Assembly (NCBI GenBank): GCA_903892995.1
Contig: CAITKP010000015.1
Location: forward strand, 1-51,676
Direction of reading: 5' to 3'
DNA length: 51,676 bases
Source of the DNA: an uncultured Campylobacterales bacterium
Lineage (GTDB): Bacteria > Campylobacterota > Campylobacteria > Campylobacterales > Sulfurimonadaceae
Translations under genes and position numbers: made by a program
Part shown: piece after piece, positions 7,391 to 16,779 of the stretch
Layout of the letters: each line of letters begins with the position of its first letter
Numbering within the stretch: the stretch's first letter is position 1
The notes under the pieces: model-generated
What the model was told of the DNA's origin: nothing
Database searches by the model: none
What the model saw: the letters and a program-made list of their open reading frames with translations, nothing else

Positions 7391-8623
7391 ATGGCACATT
7401 TTGGATTTGGAACATACAGGATCAGCGAGCATAATCCTTTACATGTAGAGGCTTTACAAGAGGCTATAAAAAGCGGCATAACGCTTATAGACACATCTAC
7501 AAACTATATGGATGGAGAGGCTCAAAGGGCGATTGCAAAAGCGATGGCGACTTTGAGTGATGAAGAGATAGCAAATGTAGAGATAGTCTCAAAAGTAGGC
7601 TACATACAAGGTTCAACGCTGGCGCGTCATAGAGAAAATAGTTTTGAAGAGGTTGTAGAATATAGTGAAAACTGCTATCACTCCATCTCTCAAAGCTTTA
7701 TCAAAGATCAGATTAGTGTTTCGCTTGAACGCCTTGGTGTAGAGAGTATTGATTGTCTGCTTTTGCATAATCCTGAGTATTATATGCTAGATGGAGTGAA
7801 ACGCGGAATGGATAAAGAGGATAGAATAGATGGGATGTATCAGCGCATCTTTGACGCATTCTTGACTTTAGAAGAGGAAGTAAGAGCTGGTAGGATTAAA
7901 AGCTACGGCATTAGTTCGAATAGTTTTTCAAAGTCACAAAAGGATGAAGAGTATCTTCCTTATGAACCACTTTTGAGTTTTGCAGCAGATGCAGCCAAAG
8001 AGCTTCGCAATAAAAAGCATAGTTTTACAAGCATCGAACTTCCTATAAATCTTCTTGAACAAGAGGGATTAGAGTGTGCTGAGTGGGCTAAAAAAAATGG
8101 ACTCAGAGTTTTAGCAAATCGCCCTTTGAACGCACAAAAAGATATGAAAATGTTTAGACTCGCTGATTATGAAGAGCCAAGAGAGTATTATTACTACCTC
8201 AATGAACTTTTAGAGCTTACAGACAACAAGCTTTTAATGCCACTTTTTAATCTTGCATCACAGTTAGATGAGAGCAAACACAAGTTTGGCTGGATCGGAG
8301 AGTATGATATTTTTCTTTTCTCGCAAATAGTGCCACAGGTGAGAAAATTTATAGAACCACTTGATGATGAAAATAGAGCAACTTTGATTGATATGATCGA
8401 TAAATTTTTACAAGAGTATGGAAAAATGGTTGCGCATGAGTGTTCAAGAAATACAAGAAGAGAGCTGGCAGATGAGTTTGAAGATTGTCCAGTCTCTTTG
8501 CAACATTGTGCCTTAAAGTTTTTGCTTGAAAATGAGAATATCGATTATGTTTTGATCGGAGCTAGAAAAAGAGCCTATATAGCTGATATTACTTCTCTAG
8601 GTGCAGACCTGCTTAAAGATTAA
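7391..8623 (+). CDS. Aldo/keto reductase family protein
   Basis: The 410-residue protein starts FGFGTYRISEHNPLHVEAL, then ITLIDTSTNYMDGEAQRAIAKAM, the substrate/NADPH barrel start of aldo/keto reductases. It continues with LGVESIDCLLLHNPEYYML and GRIKSYGISSNSF. The C-terminus extends past the usual 300-330 residues, with a helical insertion around 240-350 and a final LIGARKRAYIADI. The catalytic Asp-Tyr pair is plausible at DTS and the Tyr following it. Substrate unknown. It stands alone between the ribosomal operon and the NifU-like gene. A TTACATGTAG copy lies inside at 7440-7449. Confidence 0.8.
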   Translation: MAHFGFGTYRISEHNPLHVEALQEAIKSGITLIDTSTNYMDGEAQRAIAKAMATLSDEEIANVEIVSKVGYIQGSTLARHRENSFEEVVEYSENCYHSISQSFIKDQISVSLERLGVESIDCLLLHNPEYYMLDGVKRGMDKEDRIDGMYQRIFDAFLTLEEEVRAGRIKSYGISSNSFSKSQKDEEYLPYEPLLSFAADAAKELRNKKHSFTSIELPINLLEQEGLECAEWAKKNGLRVLANRPLNAQKDMKMFRLADYEEPREYYYYLNELLELTDNKLLMPLFNLASQLDESKHKFGWIGEYDIFLFSQIVPQVRKFIEPLDDENRATLIDMIDKFLQEYGKMVAHECSRNTRRELADEFEDCPVSLQHCALKFLLENENIDYVLIGARKRAYIADITSLGADLLKD

Positions 8624-8701
8624 TACAAGGAATATTTTTTATTGCTTGTTAAGCAATATTTGCATATTTTATGCATTAGACAAATATTTATAAGGTTTAG
8701 A

Positions 8702-8977
8702 ATGATTCCCTTTACAGATGAAGAGCTTATGGCTCCAGTGAAAAATGTTATAGAAAAGGTACGTCCTTCCCTTGCACTTGATGGTGGCGATATAGCTTTC
8801 TTGACAGTGAAAAACTCGACAGTATATGTCCAGCTTCGTGGTGCATGTGTTGGATGTGGAAGTAGTGGAAACACGCTTAAATATGGAGTTGAAAGACAGT
8901 TGAGAATGGATATCCATCCAGAGCTCACAGTTATAAATGTGCCAATAGGCATGGAAAACGATATAGAGAATCTATAA
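8702..8977 (+). CDS. NifU C-terminal-domain (Nfu-type) iron-sulfur scaffold
   Basis: The 91-residue protein carries RPSLALDGGDIAFLTVKNSTVYVQLRGACVGCGSSGNTLKYGVE, the Nfu domain, with the CxxC cluster ligands at Cys49 and Cys52. Such stand-alone domains carry [4Fe-4S] clusters to target enzymes such as radical-SAM proteins, for example the BioB in this window. The frame is open upstream to 8642, but a ribosome site (AAGG near 8691-8694) supports ATG 8702. It is followed after 17 bases by a TPR gene, likely co-transcribed. Confidence 0.88.
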   Translation: MIPFTDEELMAPVKNVIEKVRPSLALDGGDIAFLTVKNSTVYVQLRGACVGCGSSGNTLKYGVERQLRMDIHPELTVINVPIGMENDIENL

Positions 8978-8994
8978 ATATCAGGAAAACAACC

Positions 8995-9597
8995 TTGAGT
9001 AAAATTAGTAAATATAAAGCTCTTTCTCTTGCAAATGAAAGTTTTTTAAAATCTGAATATTCTGTAGCTTTGAGACATTTTGCAGAGGTTTTGCGTGACT
9101 ATCCAGACTCAAAAGAAGCGTATAATGGCGCGATCTTGGCTGAAATGGCGATGAGTGGCGAAGATGGAGCAGAAGCTCTTTTTGATTATTACACAATATT
9201 AAAAGATGAAAATAAAGAGGAAGCCGATGAGGTTATCTCTGAGATACTAGAGACGATTGATGGTTCACTTGAGCAGCTTAAAACAGTTTTTTCACAGCCT
9301 ATAAAAGATAAACTTGAACAAGAGAATGGAATTTTATATGAAGATCTGATCTCTTTAGTAAAAGAGGATGGGAATTTCAAAGAGGTGTTTGAAAACATAA
9401 TGTTTTCAACAAAAGTGATTATCTCAGAAAAAGAGGATTTCGTAGATTTCTTAGAGAGATTGATCAACAATGGTTTTAAAGAGATGGCACTGAGTTATTT
9501 AGAGGGTGCTTTATCTGTATATCCAAACGACAGCCACTTAAGAAAGCTGTTAAAACGTCTAGCAAAAGCGAGTAGTATTGAAAATAGAGCTTCCTAA
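8995..9597 (+). CDS. Tetratricopeptide-repeat protein
   Basis: The 200-residue acidic, all-helical protein has TPR-like repeats near residues 10-50 (ALSLANESFLKSEYSVALRHFAEVLRDYPDSKEAYNGAIL) and 150-190 (GFKEMALSYLEGALSVYPNDSHLRKLLKRL). No signal peptide is visible, so it is probably a cytosolic scaffold. The start is TTG 8995 preceded by AGGA. It overlaps the start of murE by 20 bases. The conserved link to murE suggests coupled translation, perhaps a role in cell-wall synthesis, but that is inference. Confidence 0.65.
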   Translation: MSKISKYKALSLANESFLKSEYSVALRHFAEVLRDYPDSKEAYNGAILAEMAMSGEDGAEALFDYYTILKDENKEEADEVISEILETIDGSLEQLKTVFSQPIKDKLEQENGILYEDLISLVKEDGNFKEVFENIMFSTKVIISEKEDFVDFLERLINNGFKEMALSYLEGALSVYPNDSHLRKLLKRLAKASSIENRAS

Positions 9598-10873
9598 CCA
9601 ACCCTATAAATATGTAACTGAAAACTCTGCGGAGTGTGATAAAGAGACCGCTTTTGTGAAAACTTCACAAAATGAAAAATATGTGCAAAGCGCAATAGAT
9701 CATGGCGCACATTCGATCATTGAGGTTGCAGATATTGCACATCTTTTTGGACTTGACCGTATTAAGATCATCGGGATTACTGGTACAAATGGCAAGACAA
9801 CCACGGCAAGTGCGATATACTCTATCTTGCTTGATCTAGGCCTAAAGGCAGCGATGCAGGGAACAAGAGGATTTTTTCTCAATGATAAGATAGGCGAGGG
9901 AAAAACACTCACAACTCCAAGTGTTTTAAATACGTACCGTCATATCTATCAAGCTGTTCGTGAGGGATGTGAATATTTTGTGATGGAGGTCAGCTCTCAT
10001 GCGATCGTTCAAAAAAGAGTTGAGGGGATCGATTTTGCTTTAAAAATCCTCACAAATATCACGCAAGACCATCTTGATTTTCATAAAACTTTAGCTGAAT
10101 ACACAATGGTGAAAAATAGCTTTTTTGCTGATGAGAGTAAAAAACTTATCAATAAAGATGAGGCAAAGGCATCATTTAACATTAAAAATGCCTATACATA
10201 CGGCATTGAAAATCCAGCGAGCTATAAACTTATGGCGTATTCACTCAACAATGGCTCAAGCGGAATTATTCAAAATTTTGAAAAGATTGTTCCATTTCAA
10301 GCCTCTTTGCATGGATTTTTTAATCTTTACAATCTTTTAGCAGCGATGGCGGCTGTAGATTTAGTGAGTGATAAATCTTTAGAAGAGATTGCAGATGTCG
10401 TTGAAAACTTTGCAGGTGTGAGTGGGAGAATGGAGCAGGTGTGCCAAACTCCAAACGTAATTGTTGATTTTGCCCATACTCCAGATGGGATGGCGCAGGT
10501 CTTAAATGCTCTTAAAGAGAAAGAACTCCTAGTTGTATTTGGAGCTGGTGGCGATAGAGATCCACTCAAGCGTCCATTGATGGGCAGAGTTGCTTCAAGT
10601 TTAGCTAAAAAAATCTATATCACAAGTGATAATCCACGTCATGAAGATCCAGATCAGATTATTAGCGAGATACTCTCAGGCATTGAAGATAAAAGCAATG
10701 TTGTAGTAGAACCAAACCGCAGACGTGCGATTGAGATGGCGCTTGAAGATCAAGGCGAAGATGAGGTTGTTGTTATTCTTGGAAAAGGTGATGAGGCTTA
10801 TCAGATCATTTATGATGAGTATTTTCCATTTGATGATAGAGAGGTTGTGCGAGAACTTTTAGGCTTGAAATAA
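9578..10873 (+). CDS. murE: UDP-MurNAc-L-Ala-D-Glu:meso-DAP ligase
   Basis: The 431-residue Mur ligase adds meso-diaminopimelate to the peptidoglycan precursor. The ATP loop GITGTNGKTT is at about residues 66-75. The central domain continues with VMEVSSHAIVQKRVEGIDF and LTNITQDHLDFH, and the substrate-selecting DNPRHEDP motif follows near residue 350. The DNPR form indicates meso-DAP rather than lysine. It is shorter than the roughly 495 residues of the E. coli enzyme because the N-terminal UDP-binding domain is reduced, as is usual in Campylobacterota. The start is TTG 9578 inside the TPR gene. Confidence 0.93.
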   Translation: MKIELPNQPYKYVTENSAECDKETAFVKTSQNEKYVQSAIDHGAHSIIEVADIAHLFGLDRIKIIGITGTNGKTTTASAIYSILLDLGLKAAMQGTRGFFLNDKIGEGKTLTTPSVLNTYRHIYQAVREGCEYFVMEVSSHAIVQKRVEGIDFALKILTNITQDHLDFHKTLAEYTMVKNSFFADESKKLINKDEAKASFNIKNAYTYGIENPASYKLMAYSLNNGSSGIIQNFEKIVPFQASLHGFFNLYNLLAAMAAVDLVSDKSLEEIADVVENFAGVSGRMEQVCQTPNVIVDFAHTPDGMAQVLNALKEKELLVVFGAGGDRDPLKRPLMGRVASSLAKKIYITSDNPRHEDPDQIISEILSGIEDKSNVVVEPNRRRAIEMALEDQGEDEVVVILGKGDEAYQIIYDEYFPFDDREVVRELLGLK

Positions 10874-10884
10874 TCTTTTCAATT

Positions 10885-10898
10885 GCTTACATGTAAGC
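10885..10898. repeat. GCTTACATGTAAGC perfect 14-bp palindrome
   Basis: The most symmetric copy of the dispersed palindrome in the window, 12 bases past the murE stop. As RNA it could fold as a stem GCTTA/TAAGC with a CATG loop, followed by TTTAAATG. A weak terminator role is possible. Confidence 0.85.
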
Positions 10899-10938
10899 TT
10901 TAAATGATTTAGCGTGAAGATTATCGTAGTTATTTTGC

Positions 10939-10944
10939 TATAAT
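10939..10944 (+). promoter_or_regulatory. -10 box of the ferredoxin-panD genes
   Basis: A consensus TATAAT, 31 bases before the preferred start codon at 10975. A T-rich tract lies just upstream, as is common for sigma-70 promoters of this phylum. Confidence 0.55.
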
Positions 10945-10974
10945 TCGCAAAATTAAAGAATGGAGAACACCAGT

Positions 10975-11349
10975 ATGGGAATCCCTCAACCAGCTTTTTA
11001 TATCTTTAAGTGTGAACAGTCTGCACTTCCTGGGATGCCAAAACCTTCATGCGTTAATCCCCAAACGCAAGACCTTTTTCAATTTTTAGCACAAACTTTG
11101 ATGCAAAAAGGTATTATGGGAACAGTTCAACCTATTCGTACTTCATGTATGAATCGTTGTAATGCAGGTCCGATCATGTTGGTTGAACCAGGGCATACAA
11201 TGTATGTAGGCTTAGATAAAGCAAAAATCGAGCGTATTATTGATGAGCACATCATCGGTGGAAATGTTGTAGAAGAGTATGTTATTTCTCAAGAATTATG
11301 GGATGCTCCAATAACACCAGCCGATATGAAAGCTCAAATGGGACGCTAA
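10975..11349 (+). CDS. Thioredoxin-like [2Fe-2S] ferredoxin
   Basis: The protein (124 residues from ATG 10975) has the cysteine spacing of thioredoxin-fold [2Fe-2S] ferredoxins: FKCEQSALPGMPKPSC, then after about 35 residues TSCMNRCNAGPIMLVEPG. The four cysteines fit the C-x12-C...C-x3-C pattern of Shethna-type or NuoE-like domains. An upstream in-frame ATG at 10960 exists, but the ribosome site GGAG 10962-10965 lies inside that version and correctly before 10975. It is probably a small electron carrier. It is followed by panD after 16 bases. Confidence 0.82.
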   Translation: MGIPQPAFYIFKCEQSALPGMPKPSCVNPQTQDLFQFLAQTLMQKGIMGTVQPIRTSCMNRCNAGPIMLVEPGHTMYVGLDKAKIERIIDEHIIGGNVVEEYVISQELWDAPITPADMKAQMGR

Positions 11350-11365
11350 TTTTTAAGGGTAAAAA

Positions 11366-11731
11366 ATGACAATAGAGATGTTGTATAGTAAGATACACCG
11401 CGCGACAGTAACGGATGCGAACTTAAACTATGTTGGTTCGATTACGATTGATGAAGAACTTTTAGAGGCTTCTAAGATGCGTGTAGGACAAAAAGTTGAG
11501 ATTCTAAACATCAACAATGGTGAAAGATTTTCAACATATATTATTTTGGGTGAGCGCGGAAAACGTGATATCTGCCTCAATGGTGCTGCAGCACGTAAAG
11601 TGCATAAAGGTGATAAAATCATTATCGTAGCGTATGCGACGTATGATGAAAAAGAGCTAGACACCTATAAACCGCGTGTTGTTATTGTCGATGAAGATAA
11701 TAATATAGACACGATTTCAGAGAGCATCTAA
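11366..11731 (+). CDS. panD: Aspartate 1-decarboxylase
   Basis: The 121-residue proenzyme makes beta-alanine for pantothenate and CoA. The self-cleavage site Gly24-Ser25 (NYVGSITID) is intact, giving the pyruvoyl group on Ser25. It also shows [12 protein letters not shown] and [16 protein letters not shown]. Length and motifs are normal. It shares a likely operon with the ferredoxin gene before it. A weak hairpin (AGCATC/GATGCT, 11723-11739) overlaps the stop. Confidence 0.95.
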   Translation: MTIEMLYSKIHRATVTDANLNYVGSITIDEELLEASKMRVGQKVEILNINNGERFSTYIILGERGKRDICLNGAAARKVHKGDKIIIVAYATYDEKELDTYKPRVVIVDEDNNIDTISESI

Positions 11732-11801
11732 TCGATGCTTCTTTGAGAAATTTCCCTCCTTGTTTCAGTTTTGTGTGCATAAAAATTAGTTAAAATCTCA
11801 C

Positions 11802-12650
11802 ATGCAAAAATTTGAAAATTTCCTATTAGATCACCTTCCAAAAGTACCAAGTATTCATCCACATTATGAGGATGCGATTCACAATATGCTCAAAGCTGGC
11901 GGCAAGCGTTTTCGTCCAGCACTTTTACTTGGTGTTGTGGGTGCTTATAACTCTCTTTTACTCGACGGCGCAAGAGTTGCGGCAATGGCGATAGAGATGC
12001 TTCACACCTACTCTCTTATCCATGATGATCTGCCAGCTATGGACAATGCAAGTTTGCGTCGTGGAAATCCGACTTTACATGTAAGCTATGATGAGGTCAC
12101 GGCTATTCTTGTTGGCGATGCTTTAAATACTTATGCTTTTGAACTTCTCGCTAATGCTCCATTTAGTGATGCAACCCGTGTAAAACTTATCCGTGAACTC
12201 TCCACTAATGGCGGACTTAGCGGTATGGTTTTAGGTCAAGCGATCGATTGTTATTTTGAGAACAAACCTCTTTCTTTGGAGGATATGAAACTCTTACATG
12301 TAAACAAAACAGCAAAGCTCATTGCAGCATCTTTGAAGATGGGTGCGATTATCGTTGGGGAAGAGAAACTTGAAGAGGAAATCTATGAGTTTGGTATAAA
12401 ACTTGGACTTTTGTTTCAGATTCAAGATGATATTTTAGATGTAACGCAAGATGATGAAGAGGCGGGGAAAACCACCAATAATGATGAAAATAAAAACAGT
12501 TTTGTAACAGTCCTTGGACTAGAAGCGGCGATGAAAGAGGCTAATGATTTGGCCGAAGAACTCACACAAAAGATGCAAAGTTTTGATACAAGATTGTACG
12601 CAGAACTTTCTCCTCTTTTAACAAACTACATTAACAGACATAAAGGATAA
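11802..12650 (+). CDS. ispA: Polyprenyl (farnesyl/geranylgeranyl) diphosphate synthase
   Basis: The 282-residue trans-prenyltransferase has the first aspartate-rich motif LIHDDLPAMDNASLRRG (Asp75, Asp76, Asp81) and the second FQIQDDILD near residue 205, both of which bind magnesium and diphosphate. GGKRFRPALLL is the IPP-binding start. Residues before the first motif fit short-chain (C15-C20) synthases. It supplies precursors for quinones and lipid carrier. Only 4 bases separate it from tkt. It contains two exact copies of the dispersed palindrome (12075-12084, 12294-12303). Confidence 0.9.
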   Translation: MQKFENFLLDHLPKVPSIHPHYEDAIHNMLKAGGKRFRPALLLGVVGAYNSLLLDGARVAAMAIEMLHTYSLIHDDLPAMDNASLRRGNPTLHVSYDEVTAILVGDALNTYAFELLANAPFSDATRVKLIRELSTNGGLSGMVLGQAIDCYFENKPLSLEDMKLLHVNKTAKLIAASLKMGAIIVGEEKLEEEIYEFGIKLGLLFQIQDDILDVTQDDEEAGKTTNNDENKNSFVTVLGLEAAMKEANDLAEELTQKMQSFDTRLYAELSPLLTNYINRHKG

Positions 12651-12654
12651 GACA

Positions 12655-14571
12655 ATGGCAAATGAGATGCGCCAAAAGATGGCAAACAGCATAAGATTTT
12701 TAGCAGCAGATATGGTTCAAGCAGCAAATTCTGGGCATCCAGGTGCTCCAATGGGACTTTCTGACATTGCAGTAGTATTAAGCGAGCATCTTCGCCACAA
12801 TCCAAAAAATCCTTCATGGCTCAATCGCGATAGACTGGTGTTTTCAGGCGGTCACGCAACAGGTCTTATCTACTCACTTTACTATCTTTGGGGATATGGT
12901 TTAGAACTTGAGGATCTAAAAAACTTCCGTCAATTAGACTCTAAAACTCCTGGACACCCTGAATATGGCCACACAAAAGGTGTTGAGATCACCACAGGGC
13001 CTCTTGGTCAAGGCGTTGCAAATGCAGTTGGTTTTTCTATGGCAAGCAAGTTTATGGGCGCTCAACTAAACTCTGAGACTGCAAAACTGATCGATCACAA
13101 TGTTTATTGTTTATGTGGAGACGGGGATTTAGAAGAGGGGATTAGCTACGAAGCGTGTTCAATTGCAGGACACAATAAACTTGATAATCTTATCCTTATT
13201 TATGATTCAAACCGCATCACAATTGAGGGTTCTACTGATTTAAGTATTAGTGAAGATATTCGTAAACGTTTTGAGTCACAAGAGTGGGATGTGTTTGAGT
13301 GTGATGGGCATGATTATGATGCGATCAACACAGCGATTGAAAATGCAAAAGCAAGCGAAAAACCATCCCTCATCATCGCGCATACGACTATCGCAAAAGG
13401 TGCAGGTAAACTTGAAGGCTCTCATCACTCACATGGTGCGCCACTTGGTGATGATGTGATTGCTGAGGCAAAAAAAGCCGCAGGTTTTGATGAACAAAAG
13501 AAATTTTTTGTAAGTGAAGATGTGATGGCACGCTTTCGTTGTGCGATAGAAAAGGGTGATCTCTTAGAGCGTGAGTGGATTCACTCGCAAAAAACGATGC
13601 CTTTGATGGAACAAAATGCAGCACTAGAAGCACTTCAAAATCCAGATTTTTCTAAAATCCAGTGGCCAGCGTTTGATAAAGCGGATGCGACTCGTAATAC
13701 AAATGGAAAAATCATGAACGCAATCGCTCGTGCATTACCAGCATTTCTAGGTGGTTCTGCAGATTTGGGTCCATCGAACAAAACGACACTTGATGATATG
13801 GGTGTATTTCCAAAGGGAAGAAATATCTACTTTGGAATCCGTGAACATGCGATGGCTTCGATTGTTAATGCGATGGCTCTTTATGGACCATTGATGCCTT
13901 TTAGCTCGACTTTCTTTGTATTTTCAGATTATATGAAACCATCAGCACGTATTGCAGCACTTGCTGGAATTCAGCAGTTTTTTATCTGGACACATGATAG
14001 TATCGGTGTTGGCGAAGATGGACCAACGCACCAGCCAATCGAGCATTTAAGCCAATTTAGAGCGCTTCCAAACTTTTATGTATGGAGACCAGCTGATGGT
14101 GCAGAAAATATCGTGGCTTGGCAAGTGGCGTTAGAGATGAAAAACTCTCCATCTGCATTTGTGTGTTCACGCCAAAATCTTCCAGTTTTACCAGCTTGTG
14201 TCAAGGGTGAGATCACAAAAGGCGGATATCTTCTAAGTGCAGATGAAGATGCGACGATCACTTTGATGGCTTCTGGTTCTGAGGTGGGTCTTGCGCTTGA
14301 AACAAAAGCACTTTTAAATGCACAGGGAACAAAAGTCAATGTTGTCAGTGTTCCATGTTTTGATCTTTTAATCGAGCAAGAGAGTGCTTATATTGACTCT
14401 ATTATAGTTCCAAATACGAAAAAAGTAGCGATCGAAGCAGCGCGTGGCATGGAGTGGTATCGCTTGGCTGATGAAGTGATTTGTATGGATGGTTTTGGTG
14501 CTTCTGCACCTGCGCCAAAGCTTTTTGAGAAGTTTGGACTCACAGCAGATCAGATAGCAAAAAAGATATAA
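12655..14571 (+). CDS. tkt: Transketolase
   Basis: The 638-residue protein matches bacterial transketolase. It has the N-terminal LAADMVQAANSGHPGAPMGLSD and the thiamine diphosphate motif GDGDLEEGISYEA near residue 155. The pyrimidine-binding domain follows with FGIREHAMASIVNAMALYG near 400 and the THDSIGVGEDGPTHQPIEHL loop. A C-terminal domain follows. It transfers two-carbon ketol units in the non-oxidative pentose phosphate pathway. Length is typical (about 640-660). It is translated right after ispA, as if one operon. Confidence 0.96.
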   Translation: MANEMRQKMANSIRFLAADMVQAANSGHPGAPMGLSDIAVVLSEHLRHNPKNPSWLNRDRLVFSGGHATGLIYSLYYLWGYGLELEDLKNFRQLDSKTPGHPEYGHTKGVEITTGPLGQGVANAVGFSMASKFMGAQLNSETAKLIDHNVYCLCGDGDLEEGISYEACSIAGHNKLDNLILIYDSNRITIEGSTDLSISEDIRKRFESQEWDVFECDGHDYDAINTAIENAKASEKPSLIIAHTTIAKGAGKLEGSHHSHGAPLGDDVIAEAKKAAGFDEQKKFFVSEDVMARFRCAIEKGDLLEREWIHSQKTMPLMEQNAALEALQNPDFSKIQWPAFDKADATRNTNGKIMNAIARALPAFLGGSADLGPSNKTTLDDMGVFPKGRNIYFGIREHAMASIVNAMALYGPLMPFSSTFFVFSDYMKPSARIAALAGIQQFFIWTHDSIGVGEDGPTHQPIEHLSQFRALPNFYVWRPADGAENIVAWQVALEMKNSPSAFVCSRQNLPVLPACVKGEITKGGYLLSADEDATITLMASGSEVGLALETKALLNAQGTKVNVVSVPCFDLLIEQESAYIDSIIVPNTKKVAIEAARGMEWYRLADEVICMDGFGASAPAPKLFEKFGLTADQIAKKI

Positions 14572-14601
14572 TATTTTTCTACTAAAGCTATTTTTTTGTG
14601 A

Positions 14602-14607
14602 TAAAAT
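14602..14607 (+). promoter_or_regulatory. -10 box of the chemoreceptor gene
   Basis: GTGATAAAAT with TAAAAT at 14602-14607, the same string as before the DUF465 gene. It lies 27 bases before ATG 14634, which has a perfect GAGGAG ribosome site at 14623-14628. Confidence 0.45.
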
Positions 14608-14633
14608 ATTTGTATATAGACTGAGGAGATGAG

Positions 14634-15710
14634 ATGTTTGGATGTAGTGCAAAGTTAGAAGAGTTAGAGAGAAAGTACAAAGTACAAATAGCGGAACTCG
14701 AATCAAAAAACGATGATTTAAAACGTGAAGTTGCTCGTTTAGAAGATGAAAAAAATCAGCCAAAAGCTGTAGATAATTCTGCAGAGTTCTTACATGTAGT
14801 GATTGAAAGTTATGAAGATGGAACACAGTTTTTACAAAAGATTATTGAAGATAATGTTTTAAAGCTTGTCGCTATTAATGATCTTAATGATAAAACAGTT
14901 ACAAGAATGGAAAACATTGAAGCAGAAACAGATGAGATCGCAAAATCTATAGATAGCATCCAACAGTATTCAAATCAATTAGGAGATGATTCAAACTCTC
15001 TTAATGATAGCGTTATGTCGATTGCTGAGATTATAAATCTTATTAAAGATATTTCCGATCAAACAAACCTTCTAGCACTTAACGCTGCCATAGAAGCAGC
15101 GCGTGCGGGTGAGCATGGGCGTGGATTTGCCGTTGTTGCTGATGAGGTTAGAAAGCTTGCTGAGCGTACACAAAAAGCGACTCAAGAGGTTGAGATCAAC
15201 ATCAATGGACTCAAACAAAACTCTAACTCTATGATGGAAATAAGTTCTACTTTTATGCAAGAAACAGGTAGCGTCATGAATATCTTGGAGGACTTTAGAG
15301 AGAATGTTGGTCTGGTAAGACGAAACTCAACTGATATCCAAGAAAAAACAGAAGAACTTACAAATGAGTTACATGTAAGCAATGGTAAAATTGACCACAT
15401 TGGATTAAAACTTGATGGTTATAAAGCGATGGTTTCAAAAAAATCTATCAATGTGGTTGATGAGCATAGCTGTAGATTTGGCAAATGGTTTGGAACCGTT
15501 ACATCGACACTTCTCAAAAATCATAGCAGAGATGTATCTCTTATCAACAAGCACCACGCAAATGTACACCAAGGAATCAAGCAAGAGACTGAACTTTGGA
15601 TTAGTGGAAAAGAGAGAGAAGCGCTTGAGCGTATGAAAGATATTGAAAAATCAAGTACGGAAGCGTTTGAACTACTGCTCTCTATAGTAAGGGATGTTTC
15701 AAAACACTAA
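14634..15710 (+). CDS. Soluble methyl-accepting chemotaxis protein with CZB domain
   Basis: The 358-residue receptor has no membrane segment. An N-terminal coiled coil (residues 5-45) precedes the signalling domain, whose tip is near residue 140-190 ([41 protein letters not shown]). The tip contacts CheA and CheW. The C-terminal part from about residue 273 ([12 protein letters not shown], then [11 protein letters not shown]) has the His/Cys pattern of the chemoreceptor zinc-binding (CZB) domain. That suggests zinc- or oxidant-sensing in the cytosol, as in TlpD of Helicobacter. It overlaps the convergent maf gene by 12 bases. Confidence 0.88.
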   Translation: MFGCSAKLEELERKYKVQIAELESKNDDLKREVARLEDEKNQPKAVDNSAEFLHVVIESYEDGTQFLQKIIEDNVLKLVAINDLNDKTVTRMENIEAETDEIAKSIDSIQQYSNQLGDDSNSLNDSVMSIAEIINLIKDISDQTNLLALNAAIEAARAGEHGRGFAVVADEVRKLAERTQKATQEVEININGLKQNSNSMMEISSTFMQETGSVMNILEDFRENVGLVRRNSTDIQEKTEELTNELHVSNGKIDHIGLKLDGYKAMVSKKSINVVDEHSCRFGKWFGTVTSTLLKNHSRDVSLINKHHANVHQGIKQETELWISGKEREALERMKDIEKSSTEAFELLLSIVRDVSKH

Positions 15711-16253
15711 ATAGGGTTTTATCACTTCGGTGGTAAGCCCCATTGCGGTGCTCTCAAACCCACGAACCTCTTTTATATATTTTTTACAAAATCCCTCAAC
15801 CATGCAAGCTCCCGCTTTTCCTCGCCATTCTCCACTTTGAAGATAGTTTTCAAGATCATTTTCATTAAAATTATCAAAGAGATAATCAGTGGAAGAGATA
15901 TCTATCACTTTTACACTCTTAGAGTGAAATATTTGGCATGTAATGATGGATGTAACAGAACCACTTTGTGTGAGAAGAATATTCCTCGCTTCGCTTTCAC
16001 AACGTGCTTTACGCAATATATTTGTACCTGTTGAGATCACTGTATCAGCAACTAAAAGGGGATAATCATCTATGCCAAAGTGTTTGAAGTTTGTTTCATA
16101 TTTGCCAAGAGTGGCGAGGTAAACGAAGTTTTTTGCATCTTGCGCGAGGATGGAATCCTCATCAAACTCTACGCTCTCTTGCACAAACTCGATGCCAGCA
16201 CTTTTTAAAAGCTCTGCTCTAGTTTGTGAAGAGGAACCAAGTCTAATACGCAT
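15699..16253 (-). CDS. maf: Maf-family nucleotide pyrophosphatase
   Basis: The 184-residue protein begins [21 protein letters not shown], the phosphate-binding start of Maf proteins, and has LLVADTVIS with the catalytic Asp. Maf enzymes hydrolyse non-canonical nucleoside triphosphates and affect cell division. The usual W...GDY and KAGAY motifs are here in changed form ([15 protein letters not shown]). Its start overlaps the end of the CopD-like gene by 11 bases, so it is the last gene of the alaS operon. Confidence 0.88.
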   Translation of the reverse strand: MRIRLGSSSQTRAELLKSAGIEFVQESVEFDEDSILAQDAKNFVYLATLGKYETNFKHFGIDDYPLLVADTVISTGTNILRKARCESEARNILLTQSGSVTSIITCQIFHSKSVKVIDISSTDYLFDNFNENDLENYLQSGEWRGKAGACMVEGFCKKYIKEVRGFESTAMGLTTEVIKPYLVF

Positions 16254-16779
16254 TTCTTAGAGTGACACCAAGATAGATAGCGCAGATACCAAGAATGATG
16301 TTAAGTGGAACCATATATTTTCCAATCAGTTTTAAAATAGCACCAGCGCCTATGAGATCGCCATTTTTGATAAGTGTTTGTGCTTTGTTGCGTCTTACAA
16401 CCATTGCAATGAAGTTAACACTCATAACAAGCCAGATAGCTTCTTTTACATGTACCAAGTTATAAACGTGCATTGCATAAGCGTTTAAAACATTTCCGCT
16501 CGCATCAACTGCCGCTGTTCTAAATCCATATCCAACCGCCATAATAACCGCTGTGATGATAAGAATAACGACAAATGGAGCAACAATAGCAAAAAGACGT
16601 TTGAGTGCGTGTGCGCTACGCTCGATTTTGATATGTGTATTTTCAAGCATTCCAAATGAGTAGTGTGCTGCAAAGCGCATAGCGATCATACCACCAACCC
16701 AAACGACTGCGCTGATTACATGTAAGAAAACGATTATATTTCTATAATCTGTAAAAATTTGAGATAAAAGGTGTTTCAT
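16243..16779 (-). CDS. CopD-like integral membrane protein
   Basis: The 178-residue protein has about four hydrophobic segments: near residues 15-35 (IIVFLHVISAVVWVGGMIAMRF), 65-88 (IVAPFVVILIITAVIMAVGYG), 110-130 and 150-172. The start FLHVISAVVWVGGM resembles CopD/DUF2269-type membrane proteins, where the histidine may bind heme or copper. The function is not established. It overlaps the stop of alaS by 1 base and the start of maf by 11, so all three are co-translated. Confidence 0.6.
   Translation of the reverse strand: MKHLLSQIFTDYRNIIVFLHVISAVVWVGGMIAMRFAAHYSFGMLENTHIKIERSAHALKRLFAIVAPFVVILIITAVIMAVGYGFRTAAVDASGNVLNAYAMHVYNLVHVKEAIWLVMSVNFIAMVVRRNKAQTLIKNGDLIGAGAILKLIGKYMVPLNIILGICAIYLGVTLRNAY

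Noticed and set aside
8620-8952. Minus-strand frame opposite the NifU-like gene
   Set aside because: The plus-strand frame has the Nfu CxxC motif and a good start; this one has no features.
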